From assembly GCA_034336665.1 (NCBI GenBank), contig CM067569.1, forward strand, positions 4,705,820-4,769,819: DNA of 64,000 nt, read 5' to 3'. The notes beneath the pieces were generated by a model. It was not told the origin of the DNA and searched no databases. It worked only from the letters and a program-made list of their open reading frames with translations. Shown here one piece after another: positions 1 through 10,900 of the stretch; the stretch's first letter is position 1; the number at the start of each line of letters is the position of its first letter. This DNA is from Luscinia megarhynchos (lineage: Eukaryota > Chordata > Aves > Passeriformes > Turdidae). The position numbers and the translations under genes were made by a program.

Positions 1-2984
1 TCCCCTCTGGAGACACCGTGCTGCAATTTGGGTTGGAATTTGGGCTGAGTAGCTCTTCAGCACTGTGGCTACTGATGCCTTCCTTACCGACGCTGCCAAC
101 AATGGAAACGTTTATTTGTTTCATGTCAATAAAGAAACAAAGAATAAGAAGCAAAGAAATAAAACCGTTTTGTGCTTTGATGCTTCAAAGCCATGCAGTG
201 CATGCACTGAGAAGCTGATAATCTGCTTTCAGGGGTTAAACCATCAGACACAGTGATGTAAATGCTTATTGCTCTGTGAGGTATATTCCCAGTCTTACCT
301 GAGAGCCACCATGCTCATGGCATGCATTTTAACCATTCCAAAATCCAGGATAAGTGTGGGGAGAGGGGGCACACATCTGACAGGCTAAAGGAGCAACAGG
401 GGAAAAACGGGGGAAAAAAATAATGCTGGGAAAACCCACAGCACCTGAAAGAAAGGCTTTTTGTTTCTGCTTCTGACTTTGCCAAGGCTTCACAGTAAGG
501 GCTGTTATCTGGCTGTACTCGAGTGTGTAGCAGATTAAGAAGGGCCCATCTGCTGAATGTTTTCTCCAACTAATCAGCACAGTTGATTCTCACCAAAAGG
601 TCAAAGGGCTCACCCTGCCCAGTGTGGGATCCTTCTGTGCCATGATCCACACCCGATGAGCTCATTTAATTGCAGTGTTTGATTTCAGTGCATCTAACCC
701 ATAACCCTTGCTGTGATCTCTTTTTTCCACCCAATAAAGATAAGATAGAAAAAGTTGAATCAGAGATGACAAACTGCAAGAAGGAGAAGTTATTTCAAGT
801 GTTTTTCACTGTGTGCTCCTCAGTTTTCCACACTGAGGTTTGTAGGTGATGAAATAGGTTAACCTTGTTCTCTCACTCACCTTCCATGCCTGGGCATGGG
901 AATATGGAGAGAAATATCTATTTAAAACTGGGTGTAGAAATGTACAGAGCAGCAAGGGACAGAAATAATGATCCCCAAGCAAAGCAGGACACAGAAAACA
1001 CACTGCCATGTGCTGGGTGGCACAAGGAGAGATGGCTCAGAGCTCTGCCACAGCTTAGCAGTGACAGGTTACATTTCAGAAATTCCAAGTCCCCTTTAGA
1101 TTGGAGCTAGAAAAGATGCTTAAAACACCTCCTGTAGGGCCAAGCATAGATTAGATTCCAAGTAATCCCCAGAAATCTGAGAAGCCTCTCTCTGCTTCTC
1201 TGCCCGAGCTGTACACACAAAATTCTTGATGGAGAAGTGAGTCAGTGACAGCTCTGGGGTCCCTGCAGATTATTTTTGTGTTTATGCAAACACAGCATCT
1301 TGGGCTGTGCTTCCATGCACAAATGCACTTCCAGGTGGGGCCAAGCCCCTCCTTATTCTGAGAACTGCCCAACAAACAATTTCTTTAGGGACAGCTGCAC
1401 CTAAAGCTGAATATGAGTCTTTCTTTGGCCTTAAAAACCTTCAGAGTCACTGCAGTGGGAAAACAAACAAGTCCTTGAAGAGCCACTGAAATTTGCCTAT
1501 ATTAAGGCTAAGCCTCAAATCGAAGGTAAAACATAACTTACAATTCATATTTAGTTTAAACAAGCAATGCTTGGCATGGGTTTGGACATTTAATTCATAA
1601 CACCAATACATTTTATTTAAACCTTCAGGAAATGGTTTTGCCCAGAGGAAGTTTTCTTTCCCTAGCACACTTATTCATATGGAACTCACTGACACTGAGA
1701 ATACCAGAGATGGCAATACAGCATTTGCTGTCCTGGATCACTGACAGCATGGGGCATGACAGGACATGAGCAAACAGCAGGAAAATGCCAGGAGGTTTTC
1801 CCCAAGCAAGGAATACACTTTATTATTGATGTTAATTTTGCACTCAGGGAAGCTTAATTAGAAGAGAAGGGACAGAAACCACAACATGGATCTGGGGAGG
1901 GGGTGGAGAAGTGGGAGTCAATTGTTATTCCAGCTTTTTGCTGTGTTGTAGGTCTATCTTCTACTGGCTAAATTGCTCATTAGCAGTTTTGTGCCCAGGG
2001 TTCTTCACCCTGGAACTGAGTTTGTGTCAGGGATAGGGTGATCAGGGGGAGAACAAAACTGGGTGCAGGGTGAGGGGGGAAAGCCCCTCTAACCTCCATG
2101 AAACTGAGCACTGGAAGAAGTAGAAAACACCATCTACACTTATAATTGCCCCTTCTCATTTATCTTTAATCTCTGATTGTTTACTTATCATTAATTCCAT
2201 CTGTCAACAGACCTGATAAATGCACAGTAATAAATCTGGGATGGAAATGTTGGTGATGTTCACTATATAGAACATTCATCATCATATATTTGCATTTTTC
2301 CGATTTCATATGACTGAAATATCTCCAAGACTTTTACAGACGACTTTCTTTGTTACATTAGACTTCTGTTTGCAGCTACTAAATAAGAAACAGTTCCAGA
2401 CACGTCTGGTTAAATATTCTTGACTACAATATCCAAACCCATGAACTATCTACTGCCATGCTGGTAGCAACTTTGGCAAGAGCCACAGTAATAAACTTGT
2501 GACTTAGCAGGTCCAAGGGAGATGACAATCCTATGGACTAAGTTCAGCATCATGAATCAATCAAACCAATTTTTCTGGTATTCAATAATGCCAAAAAGTT
2601 GTTCATTTTCCTGAGGAGCAGATGAAGGAATGGGGACAAGTTTGTAATTAATGTATGCTAAACAGAATTGAAGTGCCAGTGCTGGCACAGGCTGTGACAG
2701 TGAGTTAAACTATCAGTGTTAGAGTGGAGTAGCACAGATTCATTATCTGTGCTGCTGCAGCTCGCTCCATGTTTAATTCAATGTTTTATTTATGACACAA
2801 CTGAGAGGTTTGAGTTTTCATTCAGTAGGATGGGCCCAGACTGACCTGCCTGGATATCTCTATTTTTGTTTCTACCTCTGATGGAGCAAACAACAAAACT
2901 ATTCAGGGAACATATCCTACATCTTCCTTCTTCATTATTTGCAATCTTGCTTTTCTGTCTGCAAGACATGCTGGGGTTAGCCAA

Positions 2985-3086
2985 ACATCTGTTGGGAATG
3001 CCTTAAGCACAGTTGATCCTGCTTTAGGGCAGAAGGATGGACTGGATGACCTCTTAAGGTCACACCTAGTCCCATTATCTTCCACT
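2985..3086 (+). mobile_element. Degraded CR1-like LINE 3' tail
   Basis: The stretch containing gaaggatggactggatgacc, followed by a diverged form of 'aggtcccttccaacccta', resembles the sense 3' end of CR1 elements. It is short and diverged, so an older related LINE is possible. Confidence 0.4.
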
Positions 3087-3732
3087 CTTTTTAAAGGGAA
3101 TCACACTACTGGGAAATTACACCACATGCTGAGGATAATTCCCCTGAGTAAAACCCAATCTACATTAAATCAATAATTACTTTCAGGGAACTGGGATTTT
3201 TAGACAACCCATTTAATACAATCAACACAAAGCTATGGCCCTAAAAGTTGGTATTTTTAAACACAGGAAGATAAAGTGTGTTCTCTTTTGTGGGTAATCT
3301 GACCTATCTCAATATTATTAAGTGGAAAATTCATTCCTGTTTAAAACAAAACATGCAAATGACAAAGCATGGAAGAACATTTGAGTTCCTCATAGTTCAT
3401 GTAGAGTTTAGGGCAGGAAAAGTAATTTTGCTGTGAATAATTGCTGCATGCAACTGATGATGTTAAACAAAAGAAAATGCACTCATGCCAAAGACATAGG
3501 TGCATCTGTAGCCTGAAATATGTGTGTGTCCCACTGCACTCAAGAGTTACCAAAAGGAACTTTTCCCTCATCTTAGATGTTAAGCACACAGTTAAAAAAT
3601 TGCAATTTCAAGGCCCTGACATATGCCTATTTTACTTCCAGTTACAACATCAAATAACGAGTTAGATCTTTACATGCCTGAAATGTTTGTTTTGCATAAA
3701 CAATTACTGACAATTTGCTTGTTTGGAAGTGC

Positions 3733-3749
3733 ATTGCCAATTTGGCAAT
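3733..3749. repeat. Perfect short inverted repeat with NFI-like half-sites
   Basis: ATTGCCAA-T-TTGGCAAT is an 8+1+8 perfect dyad. Its arms contain GCCAA and TTGGC, the NFI half-sites, in outward orientation compared with the canonical TTGGCN5GCCAA. Its function is unknown. Confidence 0.5.
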
Positions 3750-6140
3750 TATTTTTTATTACCTGCAGTTAACCTTTTCTACCATCAGAAGATATTGTGG
3801 CAAGTCTGAATTTTTCTGGAAAGAGTTTAGGAGTCCTGCCCAGTTACTAAGCTGTTTTTTAGGAGAGCACTGCCTGCTCTGTGTTTAGGGTGTGAAGCTA
3901 TAAAGGATGTTAAGGAATCGATGACTTTTGGTGCACATCCCATAAATACTTCCATATTAGGAGCCATAATTTATCAGCCATTAACACTTGAAGTCACAAA
4001 GTCCCATTTGTCTGTTTTGTCATCCACAGCAAAGACAAAGGGCTGGGAGATAAAACCAGCAGCAGCCAGACAGAATCTCTGGCATTTAGCATTTAGTATT
4101 TGGGTGGGAGTGTGTGTGGAGGGGGGAGTTACAGATGCCCAAATAGGATAAGTGTACTGGATAAACAATAAGAAATGAAGGTACCACGGCAGAGAAGTGT
4201 AGATAATTTAAAATTTTTATTTCTAATTCCTTCTCTCCCCTTCTAAAACATGCAGTAGCTGCTGGAAGGACAGGCAGCCCTCCCAACCCAATCCCTCTTG
4301 TGAGGGAAAAGCATCAAGTGCCAAAGCCTCTGGATCCCAGAGGTCACATACAGCTGCCATCCACTGATGTAACTCTGAGCCTGAGTGATTTTATATTCCC
4401 AGGAGCAGGAGCCTGAAATCTGAGGATGAATTTATAGAGCACCGAGGGGAACAAATGCACAGCCAGCCCTGCAACCACAGCACATGTAGAGCTGCCTCTC
4501 AAGTGTTTCTGTTCTCTTTCCACTGACACATGGAGATCAGGGCCCATATTTTGAGTTTACCACTTGGACACAGCGTGCTGGAGGACTTGAGTTAAGGAAT
4601 CCTGCATTTTAATCTGTCCCTGAGAGATATTGAAAGTCAGTGAGGAACATGGAATTCTTTCCCATATTCCCTTTCAAAACCAAAACCAAACAAAGCAAGC
4701 GACAGTTTTAGAGACAGAACAACCCACTTTTTGAGCTTTTCAGTGCAAACAAACAGATGAGAAATCCATCATGGCTAAAGGGCTGCTAACAGCAGCCAGA
4801 CTCCCCCACCCTCCCTGTGCATCTAAGCTTTCAGGAAAAAGTGAAGCAGGAATTATGCTCTATACCATCCTCTGGGGAGCCTTCCTCCCCTTCTCCCCCA
4901 CCCTCAGTCACTTTTCACCTCCTTGTTCCACACACAGAATAAAACACAGGCTCTGCAGTATTTGAAGTATGACCAAACCAAATTATTCTAACATGAGAGA
5001 GGTGAGCAGCACTACTGCTGCAGCAAGGAAGCACGGCCAGGTCTCCTGTCCAGCGCCAGGAGTGGCTCCTCCTGGTCTCCATCTGAGATTTGGAGTGTCA
5101 GCAGGAAGCAGGGCACTGACAGCCTGTCCCACAGGAGGTGTGGCTGCTTTGTCCCCCCACAGTGGCTCTGTGGGACAGCAGCCAGGGATCATCCACCATG
5201 AGTGCTTCCTCCCCTGAGCTGTTTCTGGGTGTGTCATCTTTTAAATTGATGCATCCGCCTCTTTCTGCTGGAAGAAGTGCCTCTGTCCATCTGAGGATTC
5301 CCCAGACTGTGCACCAGGAGAAGGTCATGGTTACACCTCACATAACCACCACTGCAAAGCCCAAAGCTTCCTAACTGTCCTGCCTCTTTAACATTTCTAT
5401 TCCACGTGAAAAGTTCACAATTAACTACTGATAATCTTATTTTCATCACACAGGACCAGCGAGTAACAGGTAAGAAAAAATTGGGCTGAAACAGACAATG
5501 ACAAAATTAGAGCCACAGACATTCTGAGTTCCAAAAGACAAGAATTTAAAAGTGACTTGTGAGGATTTGTGGAGGATAGAAGAAAGCCACCCAGAGGAAA
5601 AGCAAACATGGTAATTTTCCACCCGGAGATCCTCCATCCGAGGGTCACACGCTCTCAAGGCTCTCAGGGCTCAGCTCAGGGTGGAAAAGATGTGTTCAAA
5701 GCAGCACAGGGGAGCGAGTTAAAAATAAACAGCTGGAATGTGGAACTTCAAAGATTTCCCGTTTATTGTCTTTGTTTCTATTTTGGCAGGACGTAGCTTT
5801 AAAGACCCGAAGCAGGCATGTGCCAGCAGCGCAGGAGCAAGGCTGAATAACAAGGAATTGCCTGAGCTCCCGCCCATCTGAAAAGTTTCCTGAAACAAGC
5901 ATCCTGTGAATCCTTTCAAGCTGACTCATCCATGTAACATTCATCTCCCACGAGTCAGAATTTTGCATGCTGCACTGCAAAGCTGCTTTAGCCAGCTTGA
6001 GTAGAAATCTAAGTGTTCTAGGTACTCACATTTTAGAAGGGAACCCCTACAGAACTGCTCTTATGCCATTTTTGAATAACACATTTTTAAAAAAATGCAA
6101 ATAAATTACAGAATAGGATAAAGTTACTATGCTAACGTTA

Positions 6141-6251
6141 AAAAATAATAAAATAAAATAAAATAAAATAAAATAAAATAAAATAAAATAAAATAAAATA
6201 AAATAAAAATAAAAATAAAATAAAATAAAATAAAATAAAATAAAATAAAAA
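6141..6251. repeat. (AAAAT)n pentanucleotide microsatellite
   Basis: About 111 nt of AAAAT units with two AAAAAT interruptions (near 6205-6215). It lies in a TACC2 intron and reads (ATTTT)n in the TACC2 sense direction. The frames open across it are repeat artefacts. Confidence 0.97.
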
Positions 6252-7285
6252 TCAAGTCTGCACTTGCTGCAGGTAAACCACAAATATTCCAAGGCCAAGG
6301 TAAGGGTCTCCACTGTACCAGGTGGATGCTGGTACAAATTCTGTCTGTTATTGTGAAATTCCACAAGCAACTCCACTTTTTAGGAATGTTAGTCATGGTA
6401 GGTCTACTGCAAATATCAGCATTTAGCTGATATTATTAACTCATCATTTCCTCTCTTTTCCCCCCTTTCCATAACCTGCATACTGATTAGAATAGCAGAA
6501 AATTACTGGTTTGCTGTCACAAATCAGAATGCATAATTTTTAAAAGTAGCTTTCTAATTTATAAAAAACTTCTGGTTTTTTTCAGTAAGAAAGCATGGTT
6601 ACACACAAACAATACAGTGATTATGCACAATAGCATCAAGAGAAACTAAAACTGGAGGATACATGTGGTATTTGTTAACTGAAATAACAAACAAAATGCA
6701 CATTAAAAATCTCACTCAGTCTGATTTTACATCATTACTCCAAATTTTGATTTTTTTTCTAGCTACTGGGAATGGCTTCTATGGCTTCCCTCCTGAGAGA
6801 CACTCAAAGACAGGAGAAATTCATCCAGGAAAAAGGTGTTTCATGTATAGACCTGGTGCTCAACAGTAGGGTGATGCTGGATTACACTAGCCATGCATCT
6901 CTAGGGAAGAAGTGCAACCTTTCATCACTTTAAACTTCATGCCTAAATGCCTCTATCACTGTAAATTGACTTAGCAGTCTTAGCCCTGCTCAGACTCTAT
7001 TATTTTCAGTAGATAATTAAGATGTGCTAGTGGCAGTCAGAAGAAATAGAATTGATAGCAAATATCCTCCTGTGTAAGAACTCCACAGCACAGCCAAACT
7101 GTCCCTTCCACAAAACAAGCTGCTCTTTTTTCATAAATCCTATTTAGATTATGTCATGTGTCTGAATTTCCCAGAAATGTCCCCAATGTGGTCAGTGATG
7201 ATCCTATTTAATACCTAAATTAGGACTTCAACTGCCACAGACTGTTGCAAAATATCAATAATTTTAAAATAGACTAGACAACACT

Positions 7286-7433
7286 GGAATAGAATAGAAT
7301 AGAATAGAATAGAATAGAATAGAATAGAATAGAATAGAATAGAATAGAATAGAATAGAATAGAATAGAATAGAATAGAATAGAATAGAATAGAATAGAAT
7401 AGAATAGAATAGAATAGAATAGAATAGAATAGA
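7286..7433. repeat. (GAATA)n / (ATTCT)n pentanucleotide microsatellite
   Basis: About 29-30 uninterrupted units over 148 nt in a TACC2 intron; in the TACC2 sense direction it reads (ATTCT)n. It abuts a CR1 tail on its right side, which suggests that it grew from the terminal repeat of the LINE. Confidence 0.97.
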
Positions 7434-7490
7434 TATTGGAAGGGATCCTCTATGATCCAACTGCCTGAGCACTCCAGGGCTGACCAAAGG
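7434..7490 (-). mobile_element. CR1 LINE 3' fragment (minus strand)
   Basis: The sequence attggaagggatcctctatg and the following gatccaactgcctgagcactccagggctgacc matches the antisense form of a CR1 3' UTR. The 3' end points left into the ATTCT array, where the CR1 terminal octamer repeat would sit. It is short and diverged. Confidence 0.55.
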
Positions 7491-7681
7491 TTAAAGCAGA
7501 GACTCTTTGATGTTGCTCTGTCTCAAATGAGAGTTTATTAGTGAAGCAAAGAAGCACAGAAAGGTTGGGTCAAGGGTTACTACCACAGCTGGAGTGTGGT
7601 TTATAGTTATGCAGTAGAGTCAGAAAGAAAGTCAGTTTGGTGATAGGTGAGTAGTCTGGTGTGAGGTTATTATGAGGAATG

Positions 7682-7733
<52 letters not shown>
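7682..7733. repeat. (CAT)n trinucleotide microsatellite
   Basis: About 17 perfect CAT units, 84 nt beyond the donor of the TACC2 exon at 7817-7989, so inside the intron close to the 5' splice site. The poly-Ser frame across it is an artefact. Confidence 0.97.
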
Positions 7734-7735
<2 letters not shown>

Positions 7736-7816
7736 TCAGGATGATAGATCTTGGCCCCAGCTGCCAAGAGCATCAGGGTTTCAATTCTTTGCACAGGAAG
7801 AAACTTCACATCTTAC

Positions 7817-7989
7817 CTTGTATGTCCTGGAATGGAGGGGGACAAGCTCTCAGCCAGTGGCACAGCAGCAGCAAGAGGATCTGAGATGTCCTGACCTCCA
7901 GACTCTTCTCTGATCTTTTTCTCAGGGCTCCTTTTTAAATTGTGGCCATTACCAGGAGGTTGGCCTAATTCTGAGTCTTGTGGAGTGTT
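7817..7989 (-). CDS. TACC2: TACC2 second coding exon
   Basis: On the minus strand a T-rich tract ending TTCTAG precedes the exon and ACAAG|GTAAGA closes it. The 173 nt are open in the phase set by the first coding exon (57 codons plus 2 nt). The peptide starts NTPQDSELGQPPGN and then GHNLKR, alignable to the N-terminal region of human TACC2. It is polar and disordered-looking, with SP sites (RSPEK, SLSPS). It ends in phase 2, so the next exon must supply one base. Confidence 0.88.
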
Positions 7990-10900
7990 CTAGAATGAAA
8001 AAACAAAAAGAACAATTTAAATAGCTGCTGCTATTTTGGAGCATGCATAAGCTTAAGGAGTTTTATTCTGCCCACAGACAGACAACCTCTGTGGTGGATT
8101 TCACTACTTTGATGGAACTTGCAGGTTCTAAAGCCATTTTTTTCTTAACAGCAGATAAAAAACAGAAGGAAAGTGGTTGGGCCAGAAATAAGTACTAGGG
8201 AAAGAAGAGGGAGAGAAGAATGCAACAATTGTTCTAAAGCAGCCAGGGCCATTAGAGACCCAAGGAAGGTGTCCTCTTCTCCCAAAGCCTGGCAAAAGCT
8301 TCCTTCCCTAAGCAAGTTTAAAATCAGGAAAGGATGGAAACAGCCTATAAACTTGGACACTCATAATATTAGCAGCATATTTGGAGTTAAGTTAAAGCCA
8401 ATGTCATTCAAGACCCAGCACTTGAATCCAAGTCCAGATTCCTCCCCTCCCACTTCAACAAAGCTCAGAATGCCTCTGAATTTAAACAGAGGTCTTGATT
8501 CTTCCCCAGGCTGCCCACCTCTTATAAGAGCTTCAGGAAATGCTGTAGTTTCTGTAGTGAGAGCTAGAAATGCTATTACACAGCTGTGGCTGTGCTGCAT
8601 CACCCCTTCTCAAAGGGAAATAGTTACCCAGGATCTTCATCCATGGAGATATGCCTTTACATGAGTGGGGCTTTTTAAAATTTATTTTTATTGCAAATTA
8701 TTGCTGCAGGGAGGAAGAGAGTCCTGTGCAAGCACCAGGGTTGCATCAGGTAGTGAGTGGCACCTTCCTACTGAAATTTTTTTGGAGGAAGTGTCTTTAG
8801 AACATGAAGAAGAACTGGAAAAATCTGTCCTGAGCAGTAGCTGAGGATGTTCTTTGAGCATAGCAAAAGAACTGGAGTGATGGAGAGAAATAATCAAGTG
8901 AAAAGCAAGAAAGTCTGAAGGAAGGCCTTTTTCAAATCCTCTGGCACATCAAGCACTAGTTAAAAAGAAGGAAAGCTGCTTCACCATATCACCCTTAACA
9001 TAAAGTCACTGTTGTTTTAGTTTTTAATTGTAGCTGTGAAAAGCCTAAGGCACTCTTAACCTAAAGACACATAAATGTATTTATTGATAGCAGAACCACT
9101 GCAGGGTGACACCAGAGACTGAAAGCACAGTACACAACTCCAACTCGTCTCTTGGGGATTTTTGCACTCATTTTAATGTTTATTTTGTTCTAGCAGTAGT
9201 CAATAAATTGCAGAGAGCTGTTGCTCAGAATTACACTGCTCTGTGCTCCCACACAGCCAAAATCTCCTCCAGCTCAGAATGAGACACCCAGTGGACAAGC
9301 AAAGCCCTGTAATGAGCAACTGGAAAAGGTCAGGGCATACTGAAAATACAAAAATACTTCCTTTGTACTTAAAGACAAGTTTAATTAGCTCTCATATCCT
9401 CTGCCTTTCCCTTCACTCACAGCTTTGTTTGCAGGAGTTCCTTTATCTCACCACGTTCCACTGGGAGACACCAGGGGCTCTTGGTTCCATGATTGTGAAG
9501 CACTCACCCAGCATGTGCTGACATCTGGCATTTACAATATTTATCTAAGTATATATGTTGGCTGCAAACCCAAAGTATATGGCAATAAAATACTAGAACT
9601 CAAGAATCAAGAATTGTACAACAAAAATTTGTTTCTTTCAGCCAGGGGAAAATAAAAATAGAGCTGAGTGAGCTTACAGGGCTGTGTTTTGATTTTTGTG
9701 CAGAGTTTTGGGCAGCCTTGCTTTTGTTTGCATGAGAAATCTGCATGGAGAGTTTATTTCAGTGTGCAGAGAGAAAGAGCTATGAAATTATGTGTTATTA
9801 AATTAACTACCAGAAAAACCCCCAGTCAGTGGGTGGGTAAATTCCCACCAAGCCAGGTGAGGCAGTGCCTTGTTCTTACTCAGTCCCTGTATGTGTCTTT
9901 TCTTGAGAGGTACAGGTGGGTCAGATGCAGAGCTGGGCCACAAATAAATGCCTCACAGTAGCAGCTAAATTAAAAAATAATTTTCAGGCCCCTTGCAGAC
10001 AGAAATGATGTTCTTTCCTTTCCCAGCAGGGCAGGCAGGGTCAGGAGAGCCACACAGAGAGCCCCAAGAAATTAGTGCAATTTATAAAATTGTCCAGATG
10101 CCTCCAGCAGCTTGAAAGAGCAGTGAGAACTAATTATTCATTTTTCCTCCTTTCTACCACTACCACCTCAAATTTTCTTCAGCTGCTTCGTGTGCCAGGC
10201 ATCAGGAACACCTCCCATCTCTCCTAGGATGAAGAGCTGAATGTTTTGTCTTCTCCTAAAGCCTCTGTCATGTCCCAAAGCAGAAAATGCACAGCAATTA
10301 AGTCATTAATGAATTCACACAGTGCAGTCCCAGCAGCCACACATTGCTGCTCATTAGCCTGTCCTTCCCAGCATCAGCCCTTAGCCCCAGAGGCTCCTTT
10401 GGGCTGCAGCCATCCCACAGAGGGATGGGATGCACACAAGTCTCTGGAGTAAAACCAGTGCCCTCTGGATTGTCACCCAGAGTGACAAATCCCCTGAGCC
10501 AGGGGATGACCAGGAGCTAATCAGCCACATGGGCTGGTGGGGGCACACAGGGAGCTCCTCACCAGGCTGGCACATCCCAGACCCAGCAGCTCGCTGCTGC
10601 CAGGCTTAAAGAGCCCCACAAATATGGGAACCCTCCAAGCAGCAGCACAGGTATTTGGGGAAACTTTGAAACCTTAGCATGGAGTCAGGATGATTTGTCA
10701 TTGCTTCCCTGAGTCACAGAGCACTCTGGGGCAGAATCATTTGGCAGAAGTTTGCTGTTGCCATTCATCTCCAGGATTCACAAGTGGGATGCAGAATATG
10801 GACATTTATGTGCCTGCTGTGCTTGAACACCCCAGCTCATCAAAGTCAGGATGTTTCCATCCTAGACACAGAGAAGGGCCCCTGTCCCAGTGATTTCATC

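Larger units (their letters stand above)
1..7816 (-). other. TACC2: TACC2 intron (left edge)
   Basis: This is the intron 3' of the 7817-7989 exon, entered through GTAAGA at 7816-7811 on the minus strand. I find no frame of TACC-like composition. It holds two pentanucleotide arrays, a CAT array, an old CR1 tail and one frame-compatible minus-strand exon candidate (299-376, see findings). Everything else is unremarkable unique AT-rich sequence. Confidence 0.7.

Noticed and set aside
880..960. Strong minus-strand donor GGAAG|GTGAGTGAG near 883
   Set aside because: The plausible acceptor gives either an immediate stop in the TACC2 phase or a very short unconserved peptide. Treated as chance.
5442..5476. 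Apparent 16-nt plus-strand exon: TCATCACACAG, 16 nt, then GTAAGAA
   Set aside because: Contains a TAA in one frame, has no neighbouring exons, and chance pairing of splice-like sequences is common.
6047..6396. Frames translating to repeated FYFIL/LFYFI across 6141-6251
   Set aside because: Artefact of the pentanucleotide repeat.
7500..7800. Possible solo LTR (minus strand) suggested by AATAAACTCTCATTTGAGA on that strand
   Set aside because: No TG...CA ends or flanking target-site duplication could be defined. An AATAAA with a short dyad is not enough.
8173..8664. 163-codon plus-strand frame just upstream of the TACC2 exon at 7817-7989
   Set aside because: It lies antisense in a TACC2 intron, with no homology recognised and no splice or start context.
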